A model generated the notes under the pieces. That model worked only from the letters and a program-made list of their open reading frames with translations, was not told where the DNA came from and searched no databases. From the NCBI RefSeq assembly GCF_042649825.1, contig NZ_JBHSAB010000031.1, positions 52,063-116,062 of the forward strand: DNA of 64,000 nt. Reading direction: 5' to 3'. Both the position numbers and the translations under genes were made by a program. The stretch is from Legionella_C dresdenensis. Its GTDB lineage: Bacteria; Pseudomonadota; Gammaproteobacteria; Legionellales; Legionellaceae. Of the stretch, positions 34,277 through 44,188 are shown in pieces (the first letter of the stretch is position 1; every line of letters begins with the position of its first letter).

Positions 34277-35389
34277 ATGACTAATAAAAAACGTTTGACT
34301 ATAGGCTGTGTCATTGGCACTCGGCCGGAACTTATCAAAATGGCTGCCATTATTCACCAACTCAAAGCCAGTGATTGGGCGGAAGTACTAATCATTAACA
34401 CCGCGCAGCATCGTCATTTGCTGGACGATATGCTGGATCTGTTTGAACTGCATCCGGACATTGACCTTGATTGCATGACCGAAAATCAATCACTGGGGCA
34501 ATTAACCGGAATATTATGTCATAAACTTGATCAATTATTTAACCAGCATTCTATCGATGCCCTGTTAGCGGTTGGCGATACTACCACAGTCATGGTTTGC
34601 TCATTGATTGCTTTTTATCATCGGATTCCATTTGGCCATATTGAAAGCGGGCTTAGAACATACAATCGCCATGAGCCTTTTCCTGAGGAAATCAACCGGG
34701 TTTTAACTGCACCGCTGGCAACCTGGCATTTTGCGCCCACACTTGCTGAACAGGAAAACTTACGCCGGGAAAATATCCCCGCCGATAATATTCTGGTAAC
34801 AGGTAATCCGGTGATTGACGCATTATACTGGATTTTAAAACACAAACCCGCACACGATATTTTAAGCGAATGCTCAGAAATTATTGTTGTCACCGCCCAT
34901 CGCCGGGAAAATATTGGGCGGAACCTGCAGAATATCAGTCAAGCCATACTCACTTTATCAGAAAAATTTCCCGCTATTCATTTTGTATTACCAGTACACC
35001 CTAATCCCAATGTGCAAAAAACCATTTTATCTGTGCTTGGCAACCATGCTCATATTCATTTGCTCGCCCCGTTAAAATACGATCAATTTGCGCATTTAAT
35101 GAATCGTGCAACACTAATTATGACGGATTCAGGCGGCATACAGGAAGAAGCGCCCGCCCTCGGGAAACCCGTTGTAGTACTCAGAAATACCACTGAACGG
35201 CCAGCCGTAATTAGTGCAGGGGTCGGCATTCTGGCTGGTACTGATCCCGCTCGCATTGTCGATATTGTAAGCCAGTTACTTACCGATAAAAAGCTATATG
35301 CCAGTATGTCGCAAGGACTCTCACCCTATGGGGATGGTCATGCTGCACAACGAATAACAGCGTATCTTAAACAATCCCTGTATTGTTAA
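34277..35389 (+). CDS. wecB: UDP-N-acetylglucosamine 2-epimerase (non-hydrolysing)
   Basis: A 370-residue enzyme interconverting UDP-GlcNAc and UDP-ManNAc in the cytosol. Family blocks are GTRPELIKMAAI (about 14-25), HIESGLRTYNRHEPFPEE, TAHRRENIGRNL and the C-terminal TDSGGIQEEAPALGKPVVVLR. The second epimerase-pathway gene wecC, which would commit the sugar to ManNAcA and enterobacterial common antigen, is absent here. The gene faces and touches the NfrB-like glycosyltransferase gene: the two stop codons share TTAA. In E. coli WecB supplies UDP-ManNAc to NfrB, so this placement points to a ManNAc-containing exopolysaccharide. The start ATG has a weak ribosome binding site. Confidence 0.92.
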   Translation: MTNKKRLTIGCVIGTRPELIKMAAIIHQLKASDWAEVLIINTAQHRHLLDDMLDLFELHPDIDLDCMTENQSLGQLTGILCHKLDQLFNQHSIDALLAVGDTTTVMVCSLIAFYHRIPFGHIESGLRTYNRHEPFPEEINRVLTAPLATWHFAPTLAEQENLRRENIPADNILVTGNPVIDALYWILKHKPAHDILSECSEIIVVTAHRRENIGRNLQNISQAILTLSEKFPAIHFVLPVHPNPNVQKTILSVLGNHAHIHLLAPLKYDQFAHLMNRATLIMTDSGGIQEEAPALGKPVVVLRNTTERPAVISAGVGILAGTDPARIVDIVSQLLTDKKLYASMSQGLSPYGDGHAAQRITAYLKQSLYC

Positions 35390-37257
35390 CTGGTGCTGTC
35401 TATCAACACAAAATTTATTTTATAAGGCATTAGCCGGTTGATTAATTTCTCGATAAAGGCTTCATTGGTGGGATCGTCGAGAGCAATAGTCATTGTCTGT
35501 TTTTTGGGATTATAATCAATTACAATGACATCATGCCCTTTTAGCCAGTTCCAAACCTTTTGCGGAATAAGTTCCTGATCCAAAGGTTTGATTTGACTTT
35601 TAGGCTTTAAAGGCAACCGATATTGCTCTGATAACAGTTCCAACAATTCTCTGCGTGATAAAAATCCTAACTGCTCAAATACTTCGCCTAAGCGCTGCCC
35701 TGTCTGTTGTTGTAAAATAACAGCCTTTTCCAGATTTTCGGGGCTGATTTTACGCTTCCTGAGCAGCATATCACCCAGTTTAATGCGATAAGGGGTCAAA
35801 ATATGGCTACCCGGAAAATGGTGATCTGTTTTATCCCATACCGGTTGTTTGGATGGCGAAGTAGTTTTCGGAGCTCGGTAATACATAGAAAAAGCACGCA
35901 GGGCCGCATGCAAATTAATCAGGTTGCCGTAAAACGCACGCGGGAATGCCAGCAACGCAGGAAGCCACCGTTTATATACCCTTCTCACAGCGATCACACG
36001 TTGCAGTAAGCGCTCAAACATAACAACCGTCACAAACACAACCAGCCACCATACCCAGGAATGCATATTTAATTGTTCCTGCAGGGAAGGATAAGCAGGG
36101 TTAAAATAAGTAAACCAGGAATATAGCAGCCAATATAACAGGACAAAATAACCCAGCCCGTTAATAATATGAGTAAAAAATGATTTTCTATCATGAGCCA
36201 GGGTATAGCGGATTATCCATGAGCTTGGCCATTTGGTATGATCCCACTCCTGAAATACGATACCAATAATCCACCGCGATTTCTGGCGCACTGCTTTCGT
36301 ATATTCCATAGGAAATAATGCACGAGTAGCAATGTATTCTTCCACTGGACGCTGGACATATCCCTTTCTGAACCAGCCTTTTGGTTCCCATTTCATTTTT
36401 AGAATGCGCCGGGTAACAAAAATCTGTCTCAATCCCTGTACTCTTATGGCCAGCGACGTCCGGTAATCTTCAGTAAGCGAACTGGTTGAAAAAGGCAACC
36501 CGGTTGCGGGATCGGCCAGCGCCTGAAGAACCTGACGGGTAAATGCGGTTCCGACACCGGCAGAAGGAACATGTCCTCGGATAGATTCACGAACGATAAT
36601 GTCTTTAGTATGATTTTCCGCAAACTCATCAGCATATAGCCAATGGGTGAAATTCCAGATATTCACCGCAAGAGGAAATATCGGAATCTGTATCATCTGA
36701 TTTTGCGGCATCAAATGATTATAGAGTTTGAATGACATTGGATGAATAATATCTTCGGAATCATGAAACACAAAAATATCAAATTGCTTGCCAATCTTTT
36801 TTTCAAATTCCAACGCATACTGAAACATGCCATTTAAGTTTGCCGCTTTATTGGTAGGGCCATTATCCTTGCCAACCACACACTGAACCTGGGGAATTTC
36901 CGCTGCAACGCCCTGAACCTCACTCACCGTCTCCGGATCGTTAGGATAAACACCAACAAAAAAATAATAATTTTTATAATCAATGGCATAACAATTGTGG
37001 CGTAACATCGTGCCAATCACCCCGGCCTCATGCCAGCAAGGGGTTAATACTGCAATTAACTGCTCCGGCTTGCCGGCCAGACTTTCATACGTCAAGGGAG
37101 CAAAATTCCGCATTTTAAACAAACGAAAAATATAGCGATACCAGTAGTAAAGATCAAAAAATAAATCATCTATACCCGACAGGACAAACAAGATTGCAAG
37201 CCCGACCAGTAAATACCACATTACAAAATAGCATATGAGAGCAAATTCACCTGGCAT
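35386..37257 (-). CDS. nfrB: NfrB-like inner-membrane polysaccharide synthase with MshEN domain
   Basis: A 623-residue family-2 glycosyltransferase. Membrane helices lie near residues 8-30, 365-385 and 402-420. The catalytic core has the processive-synthase pattern HDSED (about 165-169), TEDY (about 262-265) and QKSRW (about 325-329). The C-terminal part (about 489-620) is an MshEN domain with two RLG-type repeats (IKLGDMLL...QQ and RLGEVFEQLGFL...SEQ), a known c-di-GMP-binding module; no PilZ domain is seen. E. coli NfrB, the inner-membrane N4 adsorption protein, has this architecture and makes the NGR glycan from UDP-ManNAc. The start ATG overlaps the stop of the upstream nfrA-like gene (TGATG), so translation is coupled. 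The polymer made here is inferred. Confidence 0.88.
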   Translation of the reverse strand: MPGEFALICYFVMWYLLVGLAILFVLSGIDDLFFDLYYWYRYIFRLFKMRNFAPLTYESLAGKPEQLIAVLTPCWHEAGVIGTMLRHNCYAIDYKNYYFFVGVYPNDPETVSEVQGVAAEIPQVQCVVGKDNGPTNKAANLNGMFQYALEFEKKIGKQFDIFVFHDSEDIIHPMSFKLYNHLMPQNQMIQIPIFPLAVNIWNFTHWLYADEFAENHTKDIIVRESIRGHVPSAGVGTAFTRQVLQALADPATGLPFSTSSLTEDYRTSLAIRVQGLRQIFVTRRILKMKWEPKGWFRKGYVQRPVEEYIATRALFPMEYTKAVRQKSRWIIGIVFQEWDHTKWPSSWIIRYTLAHDRKSFFTHIINGLGYFVLLYWLLYSWFTYFNPAYPSLQEQLNMHSWVWWLVVFVTVVMFERLLQRVIAVRRVYKRWLPALLAFPRAFYGNLINLHAALRAFSMYYRAPKTTSPSKQPVWDKTDHHFPGSHILTPYRIKLGDMLLRKRKISPENLEKAVILQQQTGQRLGEVFEQLGFLSRRELLELLSEQYRLPLKPKSQIKPLDQELIPQKVWNWLKGHDVIVIDYNPKKQTMTIALDDPTNEAFIEKLINRLMPYKINFVLIDSTS

Positions 37258-39251
37258 CACATTTTCACATAAAATAACATTTGCAAAATACCATTGTTAT
37301 AGTACTTGCTATATGGATTAACTGAGCCACCTGCAGGCAGATAGACTCCCCTGATATATTCATAACGAAATTCGAGAAAAAACCGATTCGATGGAATGAA
37401 ACCGATACCGGGTCCAATCTCTGCAATATTATTAAAAAAATCGCGGTTAGTATCTTGCAGCACTCGCCCGCTCATATATAAATTCAGCATACTGCTATGG
37501 TACTGCAATAAGCGTATCCCCTGATGGGTTTTTAATGTTCCGATAACATTATTATCATAACGGGAAAAATAAGTCGCATCGCCATATAAAAAGCCATAAT
37601 ATTTCGCGCTTAGCGTTGGCCGTCCAAAATATGCAGGCCGTGCACCCAAATCCTGGTAATACATTAATCCGCCGCGTAAATCGCCACGCCAGCGATTGCG
37701 GTTGCGATAGACCAAATCGTAGGCGGCTCCGGTTTCAACAAACGCAACCATAGGAATTGCCTTCACCGGCGTTATCTGGACGCCTGCCCCCATAATCCGG
37801 ACATTATCTTCATAAATTTGTGGTAATTGCCCAAGAACATCTGTTTTATTATCATCGGTTTGCCTGAATAATAAATACGTTTTGGTCTGTAAAGTATCCT
37901 CATGTTCAATACCCAGACGGGCAATTAATGGCCGTACGGTCAACCCAAAGCGCGTTTGTGAAAAGGGCGTGAAAAACAGTTCGCTGAAATAAGGTTTAGG
38001 AAAGACTTTTGTTTGCATGCCGGCAAGGTTAGTCATCGCATTTTCCGCTTTCAGCGCCAATTCAGTATCAGTACTTTTACCAGCTAATTTGAAATACTGA
38101 TAGGCCATATAATTATTCTCAACCTGATTGTATAAATAACCCAGTTGCATGGCGATGTCAGGCTCATAACTTAATGCATAAGCCTGCGAGAAATAGTTGA
38201 TTGCATCGTTGGGAAGTTTTAATTCAATAGCGAGGTACCCCCCTTCTTTCAAAGCGGTTAAATTGGCCGGGTATTGAACAATAATTTGCTTTAGCAATTG
38301 ATAAGCAGCTCTCTTATCATATTTTTTCAGCTCATAATACTGATCGAACATAACCATTTCTTTAGACTTTGGCTGTAGAGGCGCGGGTTGTTCAAAGGCA
38401 ACCGATCGCTTGGCATAGTCGTAACCATTCATAGCCGATCGTCTAATCTTTGCGTCAGTAGATTGGGAAGCCAGTAAAAAAAACTCTGCCGCTTTGGCAT
38501 ACTCTTTCTGATTCATATAAAGATAACCAAGCTGAAGCGCCAAATGGTCAGCCGGCATTTCCTTATAAGCCCTCAAAAAAGCATTAATTGCGTCTGTCGC
38601 TTCGCCCTGCTGTAAGGCGAAATATCCCGCTTCTTCAAATACGGCGGCATTATGGGCTAATTTCTCCTCTAACTGCAGCAATATTTTTTGTGCCTGTTCC
38701 GGGTCGGTTTGCTTCAGCCTGAAATAATCATTCCAGAGATTGTTAATCACAACCTGCTCGGGAGGAATTACTGCCGTGATTGCGGCCTGGTTGCGGTAAT
38801 CTGGAAGTGCGGAAGCCATTTGATCATGGAAAAAACGAATCTCTTCAGGTGTAAGAGCAGGCAGTAAAGAACGGGTTTTATCCCAATTGCCTTTTTGATA
38901 ATATAATTTTGCCAATTGAGCGCTATATGTTTTGTCTTCTGGAAATTGATGGTGCAGCTTTTCAAGAAGCGTTATTGCCCTGACTTCATCACGGACGCTC
39001 AGATATTCCTGCGCCAGTGCACGTAAAGCCTCTGGATGCTCAGGGTATTGCTGCAAGAGAATTTCAAGTGCATTCACCGCCGCTTGAGGGTGTGTTTTTT
39101 TCAACAGATAATAGCGATCCATCAGCACGACCGGATCACGTTTTAAAGATCGCGCCTGATGGTACGCAAGCGATACTAATCCTGAAAGACCAAATAGGGT
39201 AAAGATAGTAATCAGGATTTTCTTTTTAGTGAAAAACATATCCCTTGCCAT
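37257..39251 (-). CDS. nfrA: NfrA-like TPR/outer-membrane beta-barrel export protein
   Basis: A 664-residue protein. A short basic start and a hydrophobic segment (ILITIFTLFGLSGLVSLAY, about 12-30) form a signal peptide or anchor. Residues about 40-410 are tetratricopeptide-type helical repeats (HPEALRALAQEYLSVRDEVRA, NLTALKEGGYLAIELKLPNDAINYFSQAY). Residues about 415-664 alternate aromatic and polar strands and end in LFYVKM, as expected for an outer-membrane barrel. This is the layout of E. coli NfrA and, more distantly, of BcsC and PgaA, which pass a polymer through the periplasm and outer membrane. It is shorter than E. coli NfrA (about 990 residues). It sits between the cyclase and nfrB genes in one operon. 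Confidence 0.82.
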   Translation of the reverse strand: MARDMFFTKKKILITIFTLFGLSGLVSLAYHQARSLKRDPVVLMDRYYLLKKTHPQAAVNALEILLQQYPEHPEALRALAQEYLSVRDEVRAITLLEKLHHQFPEDKTYSAQLAKLYYQKGNWDKTRSLLPALTPEEIRFFHDQMASALPDYRNQAAITAVIPPEQVVINNLWNDYFRLKQTDPEQAQKILLQLEEKLAHNAAVFEEAGYFALQQGEATDAINAFLRAYKEMPADHLALQLGYLYMNQKEYAKAAEFFLLASQSTDAKIRRSAMNGYDYAKRSVAFEQPAPLQPKSKEMVMFDQYYELKKYDKRAAYQLLKQIIVQYPANLTALKEGGYLAIELKLPNDAINYFSQAYALSYEPDIAMQLGYLYNQVENNYMAYQYFKLAGKSTDTELALKAENAMTNLAGMQTKVFPKPYFSELFFTPFSQTRFGLTVRPLIARLGIEHEDTLQTKTYLLFRQTDDNKTDVLGQLPQIYEDNVRIMGAGVQITPVKAIPMVAFVETGAAYDLVYRNRNRWRGDLRGGLMYYQDLGARPAYFGRPTLSAKYYGFLYGDATYFSRYDNNVIGTLKTHQGIRLLQYHSSMLNLYMSGRVLQDTNRDFFNNIAEIGPGIGFIPSNRFFLEFRYEYIRGVYLPAGGSVNPYSKYYNNGILQMLFYVKM

Positions 39252-39340
39252 TGAATTTATTACTTCTACTATACAATAACCTTCAATAGCACAGTCAAGT
39301 GTTTTAAGAACAACGTTTTGATATTTCGAAAAATTTTGCG

Positions 39341-42274
39341 CTAGCTCAATAGAACCACTTTATTTCGGCCCGTGTTTTTTGCCTGATATAGCGCCTCATC
39401 GGCCTTTTCAATTAATCGGTTTTTATCAAAAGCAGGGTCAAATTCAGCAATACCTATAGAGACAGTGAAAGACATATGGCTCTTATCAATTTTAATTTTA
39501 AGATTTTCGACAAGCTGGCGTAATTTTTCCGCTTTAGCCTGTATTTTTTCCAACGAAACACCTTTCATAATAAAGATAAACTCTTCACCGCCCCAGCGGG
39601 CAACCAAATCGCTCTCTCTCAGTTCTGTACGTAATAATTCAGCCAGCTTACAAAGCGCCTTATCACCAGACAAATGACCATAGGTATCATTAATCATTTT
39701 AAAATGATCAATATCGAGGAGAATAACCGCAAAAGATCTGGAATAACGCGTGGCTAACATAATTTCTTTTTGGATACATTCTTCAAAATATCGTCGGTTA
39801 TAAAGACCAGTCAATGGATCGCGAATAGATTGCACCCTTAAATATTCTTTTAAACGAATACTATATAAATTTAACGCAATTTGTTCGCAAACTATTTGTA
39901 CAAAAGAAATTTCATTTTGCAGGTGTAAACTGTTTTCTCCCAGTTCGATATATACTACGCCCATCATTTCATTTTTCACCAGCAAAGGCGCACAGATATA
40001 GCTAGCCGGGATAGTCTGGCATTGGGAAACATGCTTGCACAACATATCTTCTGCAGTATTGTCTGCATGATAAAGTTGATGCCGCAATGACGATAAGCAA
40101 TTATCAATCTCGAATGAATCCACGGTGCTAATTGGCTCGCCCCATGTCACAGTTGCTTTAGCGCAGCCAGGATCATCAGAAGCGATAAAATATAATTTAC
40201 CGGAACTGTTGCCAAATAATTTTTTGCTATAACTGCTAATGATTTCATTCGCCTGTTCCATGGAATCATTTGCCTGCAGCATACTTGAAAATTCTTTTAA
40301 TAGACTGAGCGATTTGTTTTGTACTTCCAGATTATTGACCAGAGACTCCAGCTCCTGACGGTAAAGCATCAATTTATGCTCATTTTCAATACGCTCATTA
40401 ATATTGGTCGCGATATGGCTTGCTCCAATAAGTTTTCCTTCGGTATCAAAAATAGGATTGTAGTGAATTTCATAATGCAGAGAAGAATTCAGTTTTTCAC
40501 CAAAGGCCTCAATAACAGTATACGCCTTCCCTTCGAGAGCCTTCCTCCATAAATATTCTGTTTTTTTTCGGTTAGCGGCAGACATGCGTGCAGCGAGCAC
40601 ACTAAAATTCATCCCTGGTTTTAAATCAATTCGAAACAGGCGATAAACTTCATTGTGGTACATGGTATTAAAAACAATAAAATTATAATCCAGATCGATT
40701 GCAGCGATATAATCCGAAGAGCCCTCGATAATACCCTGTAAGCGCTCATTAGCGTTACCAGCTACTATTTGCAGTTTTCGGATAGACAGTAATGATTCCG
40801 TTAAAATCCCTGCCAGTATCGCGACCAGCACACCCAGAATAAAGGTGGAAGCTGGAAGAACCGGGGAAATAACGACATGATAGAATTCATACGTTGGCTC
40901 GAGAATGATATACCAGTTCTGCCCATATAAATTGATAATGGCGGTTTTAGTCCAACGCTGGAAGGCGCTGTCGGTAACATCATTAAAATGCTTTGTGTTA
41001 CTGTATAAATGCCCGGATGTATCTTTTATTGCAAGATTCACCCCTGCTATACCGATATTTTTTATAAAAGAAGCGAATAATTGCTGGCTATTCATTATCC
41101 CAATCATGAACCCTTGAAATTGATTATTTCTATACAAAGGGCTAAACAGAAAAATCCCCTTACCTCCTTGCATTAAATCAACCTGATCACTTAAATGAGC
41201 CTCCTGTTTTTTCATGCTCTGCTCGATAACATTGCGCTGGGTGGCATCCAGGTAAAGGTTATACCCGACTAAATATTCATTATTTTCCTTGGGCATAACC
41301 CATCGAACAATATAGTGGCTATCCACCCATCCAATCGCTACATAACCAGGCTGATCTTTAATATAACGTAATACATCGGACTCCCATACCTGCCTGGGAG
41401 TGCCGCCTTCCTGGCTAAGCCAGCGATTTGATATTCTTGAAAAAGCAGCAACCCGTTCAACCATATAGGTTCTAAGGAGTGTTCTGACATTAGTAATCTT
41501 TTCATAAAGCAGGCTATTTAAATAAAGCTCCTGATTTTTCTTGATCTGCTGCCAGCTTAAAAAAGTCAGATTGAGCAATACAAAAGTAATAATTAGTGGA
41601 ATTAGCGAGAGATAACTAAGTCCTCGGTCGGTATATAAGTAAAAAATTAGCCCGGTACTTAAAAGAATTAATCCGACTGCAGTGTGTACCGCCATCTGAA
41701 CCCACTGGCCGATACCATAATTGGTCGCATAATTAGTGAAATAGCCGAGAATGGCTAATATGCCGATACTGATAATTAGCAAATTCATTCCGACCTGCAG
41801 TTTTAACCGCCTCCTGGGATCATTCCAAAGCAATAATAATATTGAAATGGCAAAAAGGGTAAAACTTAATGCAGTATTGGGAGCCATACGCCCGGGGAAT
41901 TGATTGGATAATGAGATATACGATTTCATGAATATCTCATCAATTCCTTTATTAAATTGAAAAATGTATTCGCTTAAGGTAAACCCGGCAATAAAAAGTA
42001 GTAACAGGCCAAATAAACAGCTTAAGCTTTTTTGATGCAGAGTAAGAAAGGCTAATGCTAAACCGGCGAAAATATGACACAACGCAGTATTAAATTGCAT
42101 TGGGGAAAAATTATCATGAAGTCTAATCAGTTTGTGCGCCTCAATGCACCAGCCAACTATTACTACAGTGCCTAGTATGGCAACTAAAAACCCGATAATA
42201 GCTGGTATAATTGAGAGTCCTTTCACAATCCCTCTGAATTTATTCAAATTGTTAACTATTGTAAGTGTAGTCAC
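39341..42274 (-). CDS. Membrane diguanylate cyclase (CHASE-PAS-GAF-GGDEF)
   Basis: A 977-residue sensor enzyme starting at GTG 42274. Residues about 18-240 hold about seven membrane helices. About 245-470 is a CHASE-like periplasmic sensor (VRTLLRTYMVERVAAFSRISNRW, YVAIGWVDSHYIVRWVMP), closed by a helix at about 470-495. A PAS domain follows (about 510-630), then GAF (about 655-800) and GGDEF (about 815-977). The active site is GGEEF (895-899), and RESD (886-889) forms an intact inhibitory I-site, so it should make c-di-GMP with product feedback. No EAL domain is present. It lies 89 bases upstream of the nfrA-like gene on the same strand; in E. coli a separate cyclase, DgcJ, activates NfrB. 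It is the likely dedicated cyclase of this operon. Confidence 0.88.
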   Translation of the reverse strand: MTTLTIVNNLNKFRGIVKGLSIIPAIIGFLVAILGTVVIVGWCIEAHKLIRLHDNFSPMQFNTALCHIFAGLALAFLTLHQKSLSCLFGLLLLFIAGFTLSEYIFQFNKGIDEIFMKSYISLSNQFPGRMAPNTALSFTLFAISILLLLWNDPRRRLKLQVGMNLLIISIGILAILGYFTNYATNYGIGQWVQMAVHTAVGLILLSTGLIFYLYTDRGLSYLSLIPLIITFVLLNLTFLSWQQIKKNQELYLNSLLYEKITNVRTLLRTYMVERVAAFSRISNRWLSQEGGTPRQVWESDVLRYIKDQPGYVAIGWVDSHYIVRWVMPKENNEYLVGYNLYLDATQRNVIEQSMKKQEAHLSDQVDLMQGGKGIFLFSPLYRNNQFQGFMIGIMNSQQLFASFIKNIGIAGVNLAIKDTSGHLYSNTKHFNDVTDSAFQRWTKTAIINLYGQNWYIILEPTYEFYHVVISPVLPASTFILGVLVAILAGILTESLLSIRKLQIVAGNANERLQGIIEGSSDYIAAIDLDYNFIVFNTMYHNEVYRLFRIDLKPGMNFSVLAARMSAANRKKTEYLWRKALEGKAYTVIEAFGEKLNSSLHYEIHYNPIFDTEGKLIGASHIATNINERIENEHKLMLYRQELESLVNNLEVQNKSLSLLKEFSSMLQANDSMEQANEIISSYSKKLFGNSSGKLYFIASDDPGCAKATVTWGEPISTVDSFEIDNCLSSLRHQLYHADNTAEDMLCKHVSQCQTIPASYICAPLLVKNEMMGVVYIELGENSLHLQNEISFVQIVCEQIALNLYSIRLKEYLRVQSIRDPLTGLYNRRYFEECIQKEIMLATRYSRSFAVILLDIDHFKMINDTYGHLSGDKALCKLAELLRTELRESDLVARWGGEEFIFIMKGVSLEKIQAKAEKLRQLVENLKIKIDKSHMSFTVSIGIAEFDPAFDKNRLIEKADEALYQAKNTGRNKVVLLS

Positions 42275-42322
42275 TGTGCTTTAATTCGTTCAAGTTTGAC
42301 TAAATGCTAAATTAGAAAATAT

Positions 42323-42407
42323 GTCATCCCCGCGAAGGCTGGGATCTATCCATCAAACAGGTAAGGAGCCAACTTGAGAAATGGATTCCCGCCTTCGCGG
42401 GAATGAC
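42323..42407. repeat. Intact copy of the GTCATCCCCGCGAAGG palindromic repeat
   Basis: 85 bases with inverted ends GTCATCCCCGCGAAGG and CCTTCGCGGGAATGAC. This is the uninterrupted version of the repeat that hosts the IS30 element at 21.4 kb (reverse orientation) and serves as its empty site. Confidence 0.85.
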
Positions 42408-42438
42408 AGTATCATTAACAGCATCCTACGCTTATGAT

Positions 42439-42501
42439 TCAGGCTGTAAAGCCCAATACTCTATTTTAGACAATAAAAAAGCCACATAAGGTGGCTTTTT
42501 T
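42439..42501. terminator. Degenerate palindrome and intrinsic terminator of the fadL-like gene
   Basis: A decayed copy of the GGGCTGTAAAGCCC family (42441-42456) precedes a clear terminator at 42475-42501: A run, GCCAC/GTGGC stem with ATAAG loop, T run. Confidence 0.85.
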
Positions 42502-42519
42502 AAGGTTTTTCTTAACCTA

Positions 42520-43938
42520 TTATTTAGTTGGAACCGGTTTTACGATACCGTCCATGTACCAGGTAGCTTGCACGCCAACCAGATCAGCAGAACCTTTTGC
42601 ACTGCCGTTCAAAGTAACCGTGTTAGCAGCAGTTCCTTCAACTTTTCTGAGCGGTACACTGCTGTCAACTGAGAACAGGTGAGTGTATCCCAGATCAAGA
42701 CCGATATCTTCTCTATACTGGTAATGTGCACCAGCAGACAGCGCCCAACGATCGCTGTCAGCAATACGGATATCGCGATCAACATCGTTAGTTGGAGATT
42801 GGTCGTAACCGCCGCCTACACGCAGCATCCATTGCTCATCAACTTTATAGTTAGCGCCTACAGCAAAACGCCAGGCGTTATCATAATTTTGTACTGCGCG
42901 TGAATTAGCTAAAACACGGCCTACAGTAGGAGCAAATGCAGCAGCATTGTTCAACTGGATGTAGCTCAGCGAATGCCAGCCAGTGTAAACAACAGAACCT
43001 AATAACGCCCATTGATCATTCAGATCATGGTATCCGCTCAACGTTGCAATTTCAGGGAATTCAATATCATTACTATATAATGTATTGGTTCTGAAAGATG
43101 AAGTAGGACTTGTTAATGGATACTGGGTGTAAGTGATAACGTTGGCAGTAGCCAGCGATCCGCTTAAACGGCTGTAGCCATGGAATTTGTGTTTCATTTT
43201 TGACTGATAATTGAAACCAACACGGGTGTGGTTATCATTAAACATTGTCATCAGACCGGCATGGAAACCTACGCCAAAAGAATCGCCTTTATTGTATGAA
43301 TAGGAATCAAGGCTGGCAGGATTTTGGCCAAGCAATCTCATTACATCAGGAGCGCCGATTACTTTATTGAATTTAACTCGTGCATACTGCAGATCAAGAC
43401 CCGCACCAATTGCAAAGTTATCAGTAATTTTCGCACCCAGCTCAGGAGCAAGATCAGTAGTAATCAATTCACTGTATGTCGCACTATAACGGACAGCAGA
43501 AGTACGGCTCCAGTCAGTAGACAAACCAAATGGCGACACTACGCTTAAACCGGCAGTGATGTTTTCACTCAGAGGCTTGGCATAATGGAACGAAGGAACA
43601 AACGCGTCCTTGGCGCCCTGTAAATTTGAGTATGACTGTGTATATGGGACTGGAATACCAGTTGTAGAATAAGTAGTCGTTCCAGACAGTTTGGATGAAG
43701 GGAAAACGCCCACTCCGCCAAATACAGCCTGTTGCGTGTTCAATAACGCAAGACCTGCAGGATTGTACCAGCCTGTCGATGCATCGGAGGCTTCGGCCGC
43801 AACACCCGCAGCGTAATTTCCAATTGCTCGACCAGAACCTTCAGTATATAACGAAAAACTTCCAGCGTGTGCGCCAGTTGCGATTGCAGCTATAACTGCA
43901 GCGCTTATTGTTTTTATTATAGGGCGTTGCATGCTCAC
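42520..43938 (-). CDS. fadL: FadL-family outer-membrane long-chain fatty acid transporter
   Basis: A 472-residue protein. GTG 43938, six bases after AAGGAG, is the best start; an ATG two codons later is possible. The signal peptide ends near GAHA. The mature N terminus carries the FadL hatch signature (SGRAIGNYAAGVAAEASDASTGWYNPAGLAL with its NPAG motif), and alternating beta strands follow to ATWYMDG. A short tail (IVKPVPTK) extends past the last strand, unlike the usual terminal Phe. FadL imports long-chain fatty acids or related hydrophobic molecules. It ends in a strong terminator. Confidence 0.92.
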   Translation of the reverse strand: MSMQRPIIKTISAAVIAAIATGAHAGSFSLYTEGSGRAIGNYAAGVAAEASDASTGWYNPAGLALLNTQQAVFGGVGVFPSSKLSGTTTYSTTGIPVPYTQSYSNLQGAKDAFVPSFHYAKPLSENITAGLSVVSPFGLSTDWSRTSAVRYSATYSELITTDLAPELGAKITDNFAIGAGLDLQYARVKFNKVIGAPDVMRLLGQNPASLDSYSYNKGDSFGVGFHAGLMTMFNDNHTRVGFNYQSKMKHKFHGYSRLSGSLATANVITYTQYPLTSPTSSFRTNTLYSNDIEFPEIATLSGYHDLNDQWALLGSVVYTGWHSLSYIQLNNAAAFAPTVGRVLANSRAVQNYDNAWRFAVGANYKVDEQWMLRVGGGYDQSPTNDVDRDIRIADSDRWALSAGAHYQYREDIGLDLGYTHLFSVDSSVPLRKVEGTAANTVTLNGSAKGSADLVGVQATWYMDGIVKPVPTK

Positions 43939-44188
43939 TCGACACTCCTTAAAATTTAAAAATGCATCCCAAAATGTTGCAAAACAGCAGCCATAATAAA
44001 ATAAATAAAATAATTTTCAAACTATTCTCGGAAGTTTTTTTATTTTTTAACTAATTGAATATTCAACAAAAGACCAACATGAAAACAACCAAAGCCAAGT
44101 GCTCATAAATCAACATTTTTATTTTTTATCCGCTTGCTATTTCCAATAATGCCATGTTACCTTGTACTTTTTTTGTGCGGGAAAAATT

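Noticed and set aside
35386..37257. Cellulose synthase BcsA
   Set aside because: The D, TED and QxxRW pattern is shared, but there is no PilZ domain; the C terminus is MshEN and the neighbours are nfrA-like and wecB.
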